A DNA stretch of 64,000 nucleotides from assembly GCA_024195585.1 (NCBI GenBank), contig SWBL01000008.1:295764-359763 (forward strand), in the 5' to 3' direction. The notes under the pieces were generated by a model. The model worked only from the letters and a program-made list of their open reading frames with translations, made no database searches and was not told where the DNA came from. The stretch comes from Aureobasidium sp. EXF-3400. Taxonomy: Eukaryota; Ascomycota; Dothideomycetes; Dothideales; Saccotheciaceae. Shown piece after piece: positions 9,460-18,979 of this stretch; position 1 is the first letter of the stretch; every line of letters begins with the position of its first letter. A program made the translations under genes and the position numbers.

Positions 9460-11066
9460 ATGGATGCCTTCCATACGATGCGTAAGTGTGGTGGAGCAAA
9501 TGGTAAATGTTCTGGCCTTGGTTTGCCCTCTCGCTCGCGTGGCTGTATGTTCTTCTTCTCCATCTCTCCCCAGCCACTGCTTTTTCATCTCCTGCATTCC
9601 TGACAGCCCTTAGTGATTTCTGATGGTCAGTAGTGTCTGAAACGTTTCTGCATTTTCTTGTGCAGGAACAACAAGTTTGTGTGTCATGAATAGGTTTAAC
9701 GTCGATCCCAGGCTTTCAAGCGTGAGAGTGCGCCATATAGGCCAGAAGCCCAAGATTTGGGTGGTGTACCAACAAAGGCCGTCGACATACCAGTATGCGC
9801 TGTCTTCATGGTCCTATACATCATCGCTGGTGCCTTGCACATGGCAACCTTCCAGAAGAACAAGAAGAGGGGAAAGAAGTTCATCTTCGGTGGAATGATG
9901 TTTGGTAAAGCCATGCAGTTCTTAACCTTCACATCCATCATCATAGCTGACACTGGCTTATAGGTCTCTGCAAGATCCGTGTTGTAACACTAAGTCTTCG
10001 AATGGCGTGGGCATGCTACCCACAGAGCATTCGATTGGGCATTGCAGCACAGGTCTTTGTCAACATTGGTGTCGTCTTGCTGTACTTTGTCGACCTTTTC
10101 TTCACGCAGCGCATCGTCAGAGCTCAACATCCCAACTTTGGCTGGAGCAAGATTTTCTCACCACTGATTCCTATTGTCTGCGTCATCACCGTCTTGACCA
10201 TCATCGCTTTGATTGTTGGCGTTATTCAGTCCTTCTACACCTTGAACACCAACATCCACCGGATTGACCGCATCATTGAGCTTTATGGATCAACAGCTTT
10301 CTCTGTCATCGCCTTCCTTCCCATCTTCATTGTCTCTCTATCGACACTTGCACGACAAATTCCCAGCATACGCGGGCAAAAGGCAATGGACAAGTTTGGA
10401 GAAGGTAAAATGAGCACGAAAATCATCATTGTACTGGCCAGTGCGACTCTTTTGACTCTTGCCGCCTCCATCAAGGCCGGCACTGGTTACTTGCCATCCA
10501 TTCCTCTCGTCAGCAACAGCAATCCACCGGTAGCCGAACCCACCCCCTGGTACTTCAACCGCGGTATCTTCTACGCCTTTGGCTTCGGTGTTGAGATCAT
10601 TATTTTGTTCTTCTTTATGGCTGTAAGGGTGGACAAGCGCTTCATCATCCCAGACGGCGCAAAAGGTCCTTACAGCTACGCTGGCGGCTTCGTCTTCGCA
10701 GGCGAAAGCGGAAACGAAAAGTCCAGATTGGGCCAACGCGATTCTACTCGCAACCTCACGGGCAGCTCACAATCATTGCAGTCATGGGGTGGTTCGACTC
10801 GTCGTGGTAGAAGCAAGCCTCCTTCCATCATCAGTTGGGGTGGTATCAGTCAGGCAGACACCGAAATGGGAATTGGCGAGGATGGTATTGAGCCCGTGCC
10901 TTATGTGACGGTCGAGGATGGCGAGAATGCTATACCTGCGAGCATCGAAGGTGCTGAACAAGAGATGGGCTGGGATTCAAAGAGTGGAAAGTGGATGCTC
11001 AGGCCTGTCTCCAACATGTCTGCAGTCTCGACTGCTATGCCAGTAGTGGCCAGAGAGGAAGTTTAG
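9460..11066 (+). CDS. Fungal seven-helix membrane protein (DUF3112 / family-C-like GPCR annotation)
   Basis: The well-supported part runs from about 9757 to 11066 with one 59-nt intron (9905-9963) and encodes ~415 residues. About seven hydrophobic helices are visible (for example IPVCAVFMVLYIIAGALHM, VFVNIGVVLLYFVDLFF, IVCVITVLTIIALIVGVI and IIIVLASATLLTLAA). A Ser/Gly/Glu-rich cytoplasmic tail of ~150 residues follows. The layout matches fungal DUF3112 proteins, often labelled family-C-like GPCRs; the function is unproven. The start is unresolved: the body frame has no ATG before TM1. A strong donor GTAAGT at 9482, preceded by ATGs at 9460 and 9464, could splice to an acceptor between 9711 and 9754. 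The start given is that tentative one. Confidence 0.78.
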
Positions 11067-11224
11067 GCGATGGATGTTACTTTGGAGGATCAATATGCCC
11101 AGATGTCTGCCAACAGGATTTTAGGCAACAGGCGTTTCTGAACAGTCGAGCGAGGAGTTATTGTTTGTCGTGATGTCGTTTTGGATTCTTGTAAATATCT
11201 CTTGATGAATTCACAAATCAGTAC

Positions 11225-12453
11225 TTAGTCTTTCCTGATGATCTTGATGCCGTTATCGTTGCCGGTTGACTGTTTGTTGAGGAAGGCAGCCTGCATCGCT
11301 TCGAGATCCTCATCGTCGTCAAGTTTATTGCCGGACACGTGCGTATCTTGTACTGATGACGGCTCCTGTGCAGGTACGCGTCTGACTTCGGGCTGGCCTG
11401 TTTGGCGAGCTTCTTCTGCTTTCTGGTCCTCGATCTGTTGCCTCTCCATGTCATCAAACTCATCACGTCTGTCGATCCAACGTTCTTGGACATCCCTGAC
11501 ATCGATCTTTCCACCCCAGCCTTCCTGCATGGCAACCTGCCAGACCGAGTCGTTTGTGCCCTTGTCTGTGCCAAAGACATAACCACTAGCACGATCAATA
11601 GCGTGCAGCAAGTTTGTCATGGAGACCTTGTCTTCGACGGCAAGGGTCTCGAAAGCGACAAGACCAAAATCACCGATCAGTTGAATTAGAGCTTCGTTAA
11701 GGGCAGTAAACTTTGATTCCGGGAGCTTGGGAATGTCGCTGTTTCCAGCACGATCTTGTAGGTTCTCGACGGATGTGTTGTTCTGTTCGGCCTCGAGATG
11801 TGGTAAAAGGTAGTCCAGGTCTTGAACTTCGGTATAGTAGTCTAGATTGAATGGTAGAGGCTCGGAATTCTTTGCGAGATTGTCGATCTTGGTCAAAACG
11901 TTGACAAGAGGGAATGGAAGATGGAGCATGCTGCGCAGGCATAGCAAGAGGGAGGAGATATACAAGGTAGGACGTGAGAGAGTGAGGGAGTCGAGGAGAT
12001 GGACAACAATTAGCTGCAACGAGTTAGTCAGGCAAAGGTTAAGTGGAGAGAGAGGAGGCGGACTCTGTAACCGATCTTTTCGAGACGGTGGAACAAGTTG
12101 GGCATTGTATTGTGATGTGTAAATAGTTCGACCTGGCCAGGGCAGTCGAAGAGGATATACGAGTCCTTAAATTCCTTCAAGCCTTCTTCAAGCCACTCAA
12201 AGTTCTCTTGCAGCTCTTCGAGGGCATACATGACACCACCATTAGGACCCAGCTCTTCCTGTTCCATGACTTCTTCCAGCGAGACCAGGTCGCGAATGTC
12301 GAGGGCGCATGGGTATGAAGTTTTGTCGTTGGCAGGGTCAAGGTTGACGACGGCGCATTTGCGATCGATGGCCGTGAGGAACTGGTGCATGCCATCACAG
12401 TATGTTGACTTGCCCGCGCCAGGCGGGCCGATGACTAGTTGTGCGAAAGGCAT
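11225..12453 (-). CDS. GPN2: GPN-loop GTPase 2
   Basis: Two exons, 12453-12064 and 12013-11225, give 392 residues. The 50-nt intron has a weak donor GTCCGC, but the splice restores KIGYRLIVVHLLDS exactly as in the family. Features: P-loop GPPGAGKSTYC (residues ~8-18), the family-defining GPN tripeptide in LGPNGGVMY, and FDCPGQVELFTHH. GPN GTPases act in the cytoplasm, assembling and importing RNA polymerase II and III. The C-terminal ~80 residues are charged and likely disordered. The ATG at 12453 is chosen because it sits directly before the conserved FAQLVIGPPG. It shares a 156-bp upstream region with BUB3. Confidence 0.93.
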
Positions 12454-12609
12454 GTTCGTGAGATGTGACAGGTGATGGCGAAAGAAACAATCAGTCAATA
12501 ATTGTTTGCAATGACGAACGAGTGCCCCGCAAACATTCGAGGCCGACGAGAAGCTCCCACTCTTGACTTTGCTCGAGATGCTTCTTTCCCACAACATCAT
12601 TACACAACC

Positions 12610-13730
12610 ATGAGTGGTAACCCTCCTTCTAGCCTGCTCTCTTCTGCTCCTACTGACTTCCTCTCACAGCCCAAATAGAACTCGCAAACGCGCCGTCCGA
12701 CGCCATCTCAGCTGTCCGCTTCGCTCCCCAATCACCAAACCGTCTGCTAGTCGCATCTTGGGATCGCAATGTCTACCTTTACGACACAAAGAGCGGAGAA
12801 CAGGGCAGCCTGTTGCAAAAGATAGAACATCGCGCTCCCGTTCTGGACATCTGCTTTGGCGACGACGACTCGACTGCTTTCAGTGCTGGCCTCGACTGGG
12901 ATGTTAACAGGATCAACCTCGAAACTGGCGAGAAGACTGTCATATCATCACACCAGGCCGGTGTCAAATCTATCGTCTACTCGGACAAGCACCATCTGCT
13001 CGTCTCAGCCTCGTGGGACAGCACTCTTCACGTCCACATTCTCAACAACGGCAATGTCGCCCATGCTCCCTCGACCGTTCCCCTGCCATCCAAGCCCTTC
13101 TCCATTTCTCTGACCCCTACGAAACTCGTTGTCGCCATGGCTTCGCGCCAAATCTTCATATACGACCTGGCCGCGCTCAAGATGCTCACCTCGCAATCTG
13201 CTCCTTCTCAGGAATCAGGAAATCAGAGCATCCTCGAGCTTCAACCGTGGCAGCAGCGCGAGAGCAGTCTCAAATTCATGACGCGCGCTGTTTGCTGTAT
13301 GCCTAACGACCAGGGCTACGCACTTTCTTCAATCGAGGGCCGTGTCGGTGTTGAGTGGTTCGATCCCTCGGCCGAATCTCAAAGCCGCAAGTACGCTTTC
13401 AAGTGTCACAGACAGGCCGATGACGGCGTTGATGTTGTCTATCCTGTTAACGCCCTAGCCTTCCACCCCGTACACCAAGGGACATTCGTCAGTGGAGGTG
13501 GTGATGGCTTCGTGGTACTATGGGACGGCGTTACCAAGCGCAGAATCAGGCAGTACCAGGCATACCCTTCCAGTGTCTCAAGTGTCTCATGGAGCTCCGA
13601 TGGTAGGTATTTGGCCATCGCCATCAGTCCTGGCTTCGAAGACGGAAAGGAGGTCATTTCAGAGGGTCAGGTCAAGCTGTTCATTAGAGAACTCGCGGAC
13701 GGAGAAGCAAAGGGCAAGAGTGCCAAATAG
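12610..13730 (+). CDS. BUB3: Mitotic spindle checkpoint protein BUB3 (WD40)
   Basis: A seven-base first exon (12610-12616, ATGAGTG) joins over a 53-nt intron to 12670-13730, giving 355 residues. The mature start is MSAQIELANAPSDAISAVRF. The body is a WD40 propeller with BUB3-specific stretches: LLVASWDRNVYLYD, QQRESSLKFMTRAV, SSIEGRVGVEWFDP, KYAFKCHR and YPVNALAFHP. BUB3 binds GLEBS motifs of BUB1 and Mad3/BubR1 and recruits them to kinetochores. RAE1 is the close alternative, but RESSLK...SSIEGRVGVE...KYAFKCHR favours BUB3. Divergent from GPN2 and convergent with POP5. Confidence 0.93.
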
Positions 13731-13853
13731 ACATGGAAGATGATGCAGGACCTTAGAAAAATGGTTTTTGATACATTAGCGTAGGCGTTTTCGTCCTTGT
13801 TTTTCCAAGGGCTTGATATGGAAATTTATGCCTTTCTCTTTTGCCTAATCTCT

Positions 13854-14477
13854 TCAGTCTTCGTCCATATCGTCTTCTTCATCATCGCTCTCGATTCCCA
13901 TAGATGCTCCTGCTCTGGTGTTGTTTCCCGCACTCTCACTTCCAAGCATCTTGTCGAGTGCAAAGTCGGAGCCCTTTTCTTGGGCCGTTGCACGTAGAAT
14001 GGCAGCCTTAGCTCTTCTGATAGCTTCCTCTTCGGCCTTGCGAATAGTTCCAGACACTCTAACGACCTGAACGACACAGGCTTGATCGATGGGTCGCGGT
14101 AATCGGGTGACAAAACTCAGAGCGGCCCACACTAAACGATAATGCGCGCGCGAAACTCGAATGATGGCTGTAGAAGTGGCAGGAGACAGGTATTTCACTG
14201 CCAAAGGTCAGCCGCGTATTCAATGTAGTGTTGGCGAAAGATCAAACTCACCAACAAGACTGCTGGCGATCATGCCGCTTCCATAGTCTCCAAACAGTTC
14301 CGCGACACCATCTCTGATGATGCGTGCCAGCAGTTGGGCATTGAGTTTATCCGAAGAAGGACGGCGGAAGGAGATGACATCGGGGACTTGTCCGTCTTTT
14401 GTTGTCGACTTTGTGGGAGTGTCTGAGTCGGGGTATAGAATGTTGACGAGCAGGTAGCGGTGCTTCAATCGGACCAT
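13854..14477 (-). CDS. POP5: Ribonuclease P/MRP subunit POP5
   Basis: Two exons, 14477-14252 and 14197-13854, separated by a 54-nt GT-AG intron, encode 189 residues. The start MVRLKHRYLLVNILYP is the signature N-terminus of Pop5. FGDYGSGMIASSLVVKYLSP spans the splice and is followed by IRVSRAHYRLVWAALSFV. Pop5 is a core protein of RNase P and RNase MRP, needed for tRNA 5' processing and rRNA processing. The tail is acidic (DDEEDDMDED). It converges on BUB3 with ~120 bp between stops, and its start lies ~255 bp from the REX4 stop. Confidence 0.93.
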
Positions 14478-14732
14478 GATGACGGGTGCAGGCGCGTGAA
14501 TCGAGCGCTGGGGTTTGTTCTTGATGATGCGATCGGCATCTTATGTGCGATCAAGTCATGGTCGGTCAGAAAATTGGTTGCTCGAAAAGTTCATGAGGGC
14601 AGCGATTCACATCAAGGTCGAAGCTTGGCGAGCATGTAGTTTTTGGCATGTCGTTTTTCGACAGATATCTGGGTATCTTCTAATGCTTCGAAATGGGGTA
14701 TCTATGCTAGTTCGCTTCTGGCAACTGTCCAC

Positions 14733-15980
14733 CTACGCGCGCTTGGTTCTCTTCTTGCGCTTCTTGTTCTTCTTTGACTTTTTGCTCTTCTTGACGACGC
14801 TGGGCGGTGCAATCACGTTGCCCTCATCGTCCAGCTCTTCCTCGTCTTCGTTGTCAGACCCATCCTCATCTTCATCCGAGTCAGAACCTTCTTCATTCTG
14901 CTTTGCTAGCCTCTGCTCTTCTTTCCTAGCCTTTTTGTCTTCGGCCTGCTGCTTCAATTTCTCCTCCCTTCTGATGGCAGCCCCGTACTTTTGCTTGACT
15001 TCCTTCTCAAATGCCTCTTTCTCAAGCTTGAACAGCATCATGGTTGCTCTTGCATCTTCCACGGAACTGTGCTCTCCACCTTGAATTTCCATACCGAGGA
15101 ACTCCTTGGCCAGCTTGCGTAGAGCAGGCGCTCTGCCCATTGACATTTTGCGGAATGTCGAGTGTCTGGATGTATCCCGAATGTCTCTTTTCGGATGTGA
15201 GAGTAGCAGCACATCCAAATCGTTCTTGACTGCGTGTCCGATCAAGATCTTTCCTTCCAATAGTGCGGCAACCTCTTTCTGTACTTCGGAGAAGGGACGG
15301 GCGACATCTGGTCTCAGGTGATGGGGTCGAATACCACTGACAAAGGTGCGGTAATCTGTGACTTCAACACCTGGTACAGGTTGTACAAAACTATCGTAAA
15401 TCTGTTCGCCGTGGAAGTTGACAATCGATACGCGCGCGAGGACATTGTCGTCGAGAGGGCCAGTGCCGACCATTTCGCAATCGATGGCTAGGAACTTTCC
15501 GGGCTTGTGTGTAGGGTGAAGACCTTGGTTGACTAAAGAGTCGGTAGAGGTGCGAGTGGAACCGACATGTTCGGCTGTAGTAGAAGGTTCGGCATTCGAT
15601 GCGCTTCTCGGTGTCGAAGCGGATGATTTCGAGGAAGAAACACCCATGTTGGATCTTCTCTGAGCAAAAGATGGCTTGCTCAGCTCAGTCCTTGGTCTCT
15701 TTGTTCCATTCGAGGAGCCGTGGAACTTGATTGACTTTTGGTCTTGCGATTCGGTTGTTCTCTTGCGCTTCACGCCCAGACTCGAGTCATCGGACTTGGA
15801 CTTCGGTTTGAGTGTCTGCTGTAGTCTCTTCCAATTGCTCGATAGGTTTGCGACTCCGACTTGAGCCATGGTTTCTTGTGAGATAGTTTGGTCTGGTCTG
15901 GGGAATCTGTCTAGCACTTTTTTCTCCAGCGGCGCGGCTGCCGGCCCGACCATGCGCGGCTTAACGCCGGCTTGGTCCAT
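14733..15980 (-). CDS. REX4: RNA exonuclease 4 (DEDDh family)
   Basis: One exon of 415 residues. The catalytic core occupies ~155-320: Exo I AIDCEMVG (~161), Exo II GHAVKNDLDVLL (~252) and Exo III HSSVEDARATMMLF (~303), giving the D-E-D-D-h set of the RNase T/DnaQ fold. The combination MVGTGPLDDNVLARVSIVNF and KRDIRDTSRHSTFRK is that of Rex4, a 3'-5' exonuclease in rRNA processing. The N-terminal 150 residues are basic and Ser-rich. The C-terminus is an acidic run followed by a Lys-rich run (KKSKKSKKNKKRKKRTKR) likely to be a nucleolar signal. Confidence 0.93.
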   Translation of the reverse strand: MDQAGVKPRMVGPAAAPLEKKVLDRFPRPDQTISQETMAQVGVANLSSNWKRLQQTLKPKSKSDDSSLGVKRKRTTESQDQKSIKFHGSSNGTKRPRTELSKPSFAQRRSNMGVSSSKSSASTPRSASNAEPSTTAEHVGSTRTSTDSLVNQGLHPTHKPGKFLAIDCEMVGTGPLDDNVLARVSIVNFHGEQIYDSFVQPVPGVEVTDYRTFVSGIRPHHLRPDVARPFSEVQKEVAALLEGKILIGHAVKNDLDVLLLSHPKRDIRDTSRHSTFRKMSMGRAPALRKLAKEFLGMEIQGGEHSSVEDARATMMLFKLEKEAFEKEVKQKYGAAIRREEKLKQQAEDKKARKEEQRLAKQNEEGSDSDEDEDGSDNEDEEELDDEGNVIAPPSVVKKSKKSKKNKKRKKRTKRA

Positions 15981-16301
15981 CCATCACATGCCAGATCTTA
16001 GCCAGATCAACAGGTACTGGACTTGACCAGCGTCTTCGTCAAATTCCCGTCATCTCACACAACGATATTGGAGCGAGATAGAGGATGGTACATGTATTCT
16101 TGTGACCTCCTCTAGAAAAGAAAGCTGAAACTATGCATCACCATGGTTGATCACAAGTACTCCGACTCGTGCAAGCTTCGCTTTCACATGCAAATTACAT
16201 CATGAATGGTCAACAGATTCGAGAGTTTGTTGATATATTCTCTATTCGCTTCTCTACTTCCTATCTTCCTATCTTCCTAGATTATTCTATCACGTACAGC
16301 C
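15981..16301. other. Divergent promoter region
   Basis: 321 bp between REX4 and the caleosin gene, with a CT-rich tract with TATCTTCCTATCTTCC repeats just upstream of the caleosin ATG (about 16259-16280). Nothing else seen. Confidence 0.4.
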
Positions 16302-17283
16302 ATGCCGTCTATCATAGAACTCGGTGCACCTGATCGCAAGAATGGTGACTTGACAGTCACTGGCGACTCAAATGCGCTGCTGTCTCTTGTCAAGGACCAG
16401 ATTAGCGATTTTCCTCCTGGCAAACAATACAGCATCGCTATCAAAGAAGTCCCCGTGACTGTCGAACGTCTACCTTACTATCCAAAGGACGGTGACCGTC
16501 TCCAAGATCCTGGAACCGCTAGGGCAAACATTGCCGCTTCTAACGAGAGCCCCAACGGAACCTCTCAGGACGACTGGGCTCAAAACCATCAACACCAAAC
16601 TGTAGGTATTGTCTTCTGTATTCACGCCAGATAGCACTGCTTAAGCTATCTTCAGGTCGTACAGCAACACGTCGTTTACTGGGACAAAGACCAAGATGGT
16701 GTCATCTGGCCTTTGGATACCTACCGAGGCTGTCGCGCATGGGGCTGGAATCCAATTCTCTGCTTGCTCGCAACTTTCCTCATCAATGTCAACCTTTCCT
16801 ACCCTACTTCGCCCTCCTGGATCCCCGACCCTTTCTTCCGTATACACATCTCGAACCTCCACAAGGACAAGCACGGCAGTGATACTATGACTTATGATAA
16901 CGAGGGTAGATTCAGTCAGTCTTCTGCAATCAGTTATATCACGTTGAAACTCTTGCTAACTCCCTGTAGGACCTCAGAACTTTGAAGATCTGTTCGCAAA
17001 GTACGATCGCGGCAACAAAGGTGGACTTGACGCTTGGGATCTGGTTAGAATGCACAAGGGTCAAAGAATGGCCATGGACTTCTTCGGATGGAGTGCGTCC
17101 TTCTTCGAATGGCTCGCAACCTATCTTTTGCTCTGGCCTGAAGATGGTATCATGCGCAAGGATGACGTTCGCAGAATCTACGATGGCAGCATCTTCCAGT
17201 TCAAAGCCGATGAGTATGCTGAGAAGAAGAGAAATCACGGCCGTGCCAACAGGAGCATAGAGCGCAGGAAGAAGCAAGCTTGA
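16302..17283 (+). CDS. Caleosin (lipid-droplet EF-hand peroxygenase family)
   Basis: Three exons (16302-16601, 16656-16914, 16970-17283) with 54- and 55-nt introns encode 290 residues. An EF-hand loop DKDQDGVIWPLD lies at 110-121, preceded by QQHV, whose His is the family's proposed haem ligand. A hydrophobic hairpin with proline knot follows (LCLLATFLINVNLSYP). A C-terminal part contains FEDLFAKYDRGNKGGL and DFFGWSASFFEW. Caleosins sit on lipid droplets or ER membranes, bind calcium and haem, and use fatty-acid hydroperoxides as oxygen donors. In fungi they are linked to stress, oxylipins and sporulation. An ~75-residue N-terminal extension precedes the domain. Confidence 0.9.
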
Positions 17284-17523
17284 ATGCTCATGTAGCGAAA
17301 TCACCAAGTGAGCAGACTCTAGTTGCTACAAAATCAGGATCCACAATCGGTTCGCTTAACGACGATTATCACGACATAGACAGCAAATGCATTAATGGAC
17401 GTTGCAATGAGAATCACAATCTAAAATGTACGGACATCTGAGATGAAACGCCTCACTGAACCTCTATATTCTCTCGCCAGAATACGAACCCCAACCACAC
17501 GCTTGAAATGCTTCAGGTCCTTT

Positions 17524-18979
17524 CTAGTTCCAGTCAGGAACCACTCTCTTTGCATAACGCATGAACTTCCAGAAGCCAACTGCCCACTCCACACTGCCCT
17601 CAGGATCAGTGACTCGTTCAGGCCAAGCAATACCAGCACCAAAGAGCCCAGGAATCTGTTTTCCGTCCACGTTCTTGAAAGCGCCAGTGTCGGGCTGGTA
17701 GTTGTAGGTGATGTCGGAGCCAGCAGCATCCTTGAGTCCAGGCAAAGGGTCTCTACTGTAGCCAATGGCTTGCACATAGCGACTGCAGCCCGGGAGATGC
17801 TTCTCATAAGTTTGAGTCTCGTTTTCCTTCTCGTAGGCTACCTTTGTGATGAACTTGCTAACGGGAGACGACTCGAACTTCTCGGGCTCCAGGTTTTCTT
17901 TGGCCCATGCTGCTGCTGCACCCTTGAGACCAGTGTTGTCACGTCTGATCCAGCCGTCCATAAATTCGGCATATCGCAGAGGATGTCTTGTAAACCATTT
18001 GATCTGTAAATCAGGGTGAGTAGTGGAAGCGAGGTTGTAGAGGTTGATGAGCACAAGGACAGCACTGTGAGATGCGCCGATCACAGCAACAGTTGTAGGC
18101 TCGTTGGGAATTGCTTTTGCCAGGAGAGTCGGGCTGAGAGCATGGTCTAGATCCAGAGCTGAGAGATCTGGTACCTCAACAGGAAGTTGCTGGTTTGTCG
18201 GGGAAGAGCCAGTGCAGAGAATCATTCTGGATGAAATGGCCTTGCTCGTCTCACCGTTCGACAGCTTGACACTGACAACCCAGTCATTTGTCTCGCTGAG
18301 GATTGCCTCAGTCACTCGACCTTGACGGGCTTCAACACCAGGTGCCTTCTTCAGGCCTTCGGTGAGCATGAGGCACATGTCTGCGGCATAACCGAGATCA
18401 CATCCAGTGTCCTGAGGAAGACCTCGAAGATAGTCGACTGCATGAGGTGATGGTGTGTCCTTGATGATCTTCTGGAAAGGTGAGACGGCCTCTGCAAAGT
18501 CCACGAATAATTTGACTTTGGTATTTCTATCTTCGTTAGTTGTTGCGAATAATTATTTGAGAGAAAAGGGAATCTTACGACGGCACCTCTCTGTATGCCT
18601 TGTTCACTCTGCCAGCCTCGAACAGATCATCAACCCAAAGCACTGGTCCAACCTTTCTTTCCAAAAGGTTTCCAAGTACTGTGATTCCTGCAGGACCACC
18701 ACCACAAACCACTGCGGCATACTTTGTTCTGTGAACGGACATGTCTGATATGAATCGTGAGGAATAGAATGGCGTAAGAGAGGGCACCGAGGATGTGCTA
18801 TCTCTCAAGCATTTCAATGGGAGTGTCCCCGAAGAACCCCTCAATGCTCGGCGAGGAAGCGATCCTCCTGGGACGCGCCATGCTTGATTGCTAGAGTATG
18901 CGCGATATAGTAGTGATTGCTGGCGAGGGCATGCACGTGTAGCGAGCACTGCCGCCGCATGTGATGATCTTGGTGACAT
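17524..18979 (-). CDS. FAD/NAD(P)-binding oxidoreductase, probably mitochondrial
   Basis: Two exons, 18979-18579 and 18526-17524, around a 52-nt intron encode 467 residues. The first ~75 residues are rich in Ser, Arg and Ala with almost no acids (MSPRSSHAAAVLATRACPRQ), like a mitochondrial presequence. A dinucleotide-binding motif VVCGGGPAGITVLGNLL follows, and a second Rossmann motif VAVIGASHSAVLVLINL lies mid-protein. A GLFGAGIAWPE segment near the end is typical of the FAD-site strand. The set is that of pyridine-nucleotide-disulfide-like or flavin monooxygenase-like enzymes. No redox-active CxxC is seen, so disulfide reductase activity is unlikely. Substrate unknown. Confidence 0.82.

Noticed and set aside
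14515..15084. Plus-strand Ser/Phe-rich 189-residue frame
   Set aside because: It is antisense to the acidic/Lys-rich tail of REX4, which produces Ser/Phe runs on the other strand.
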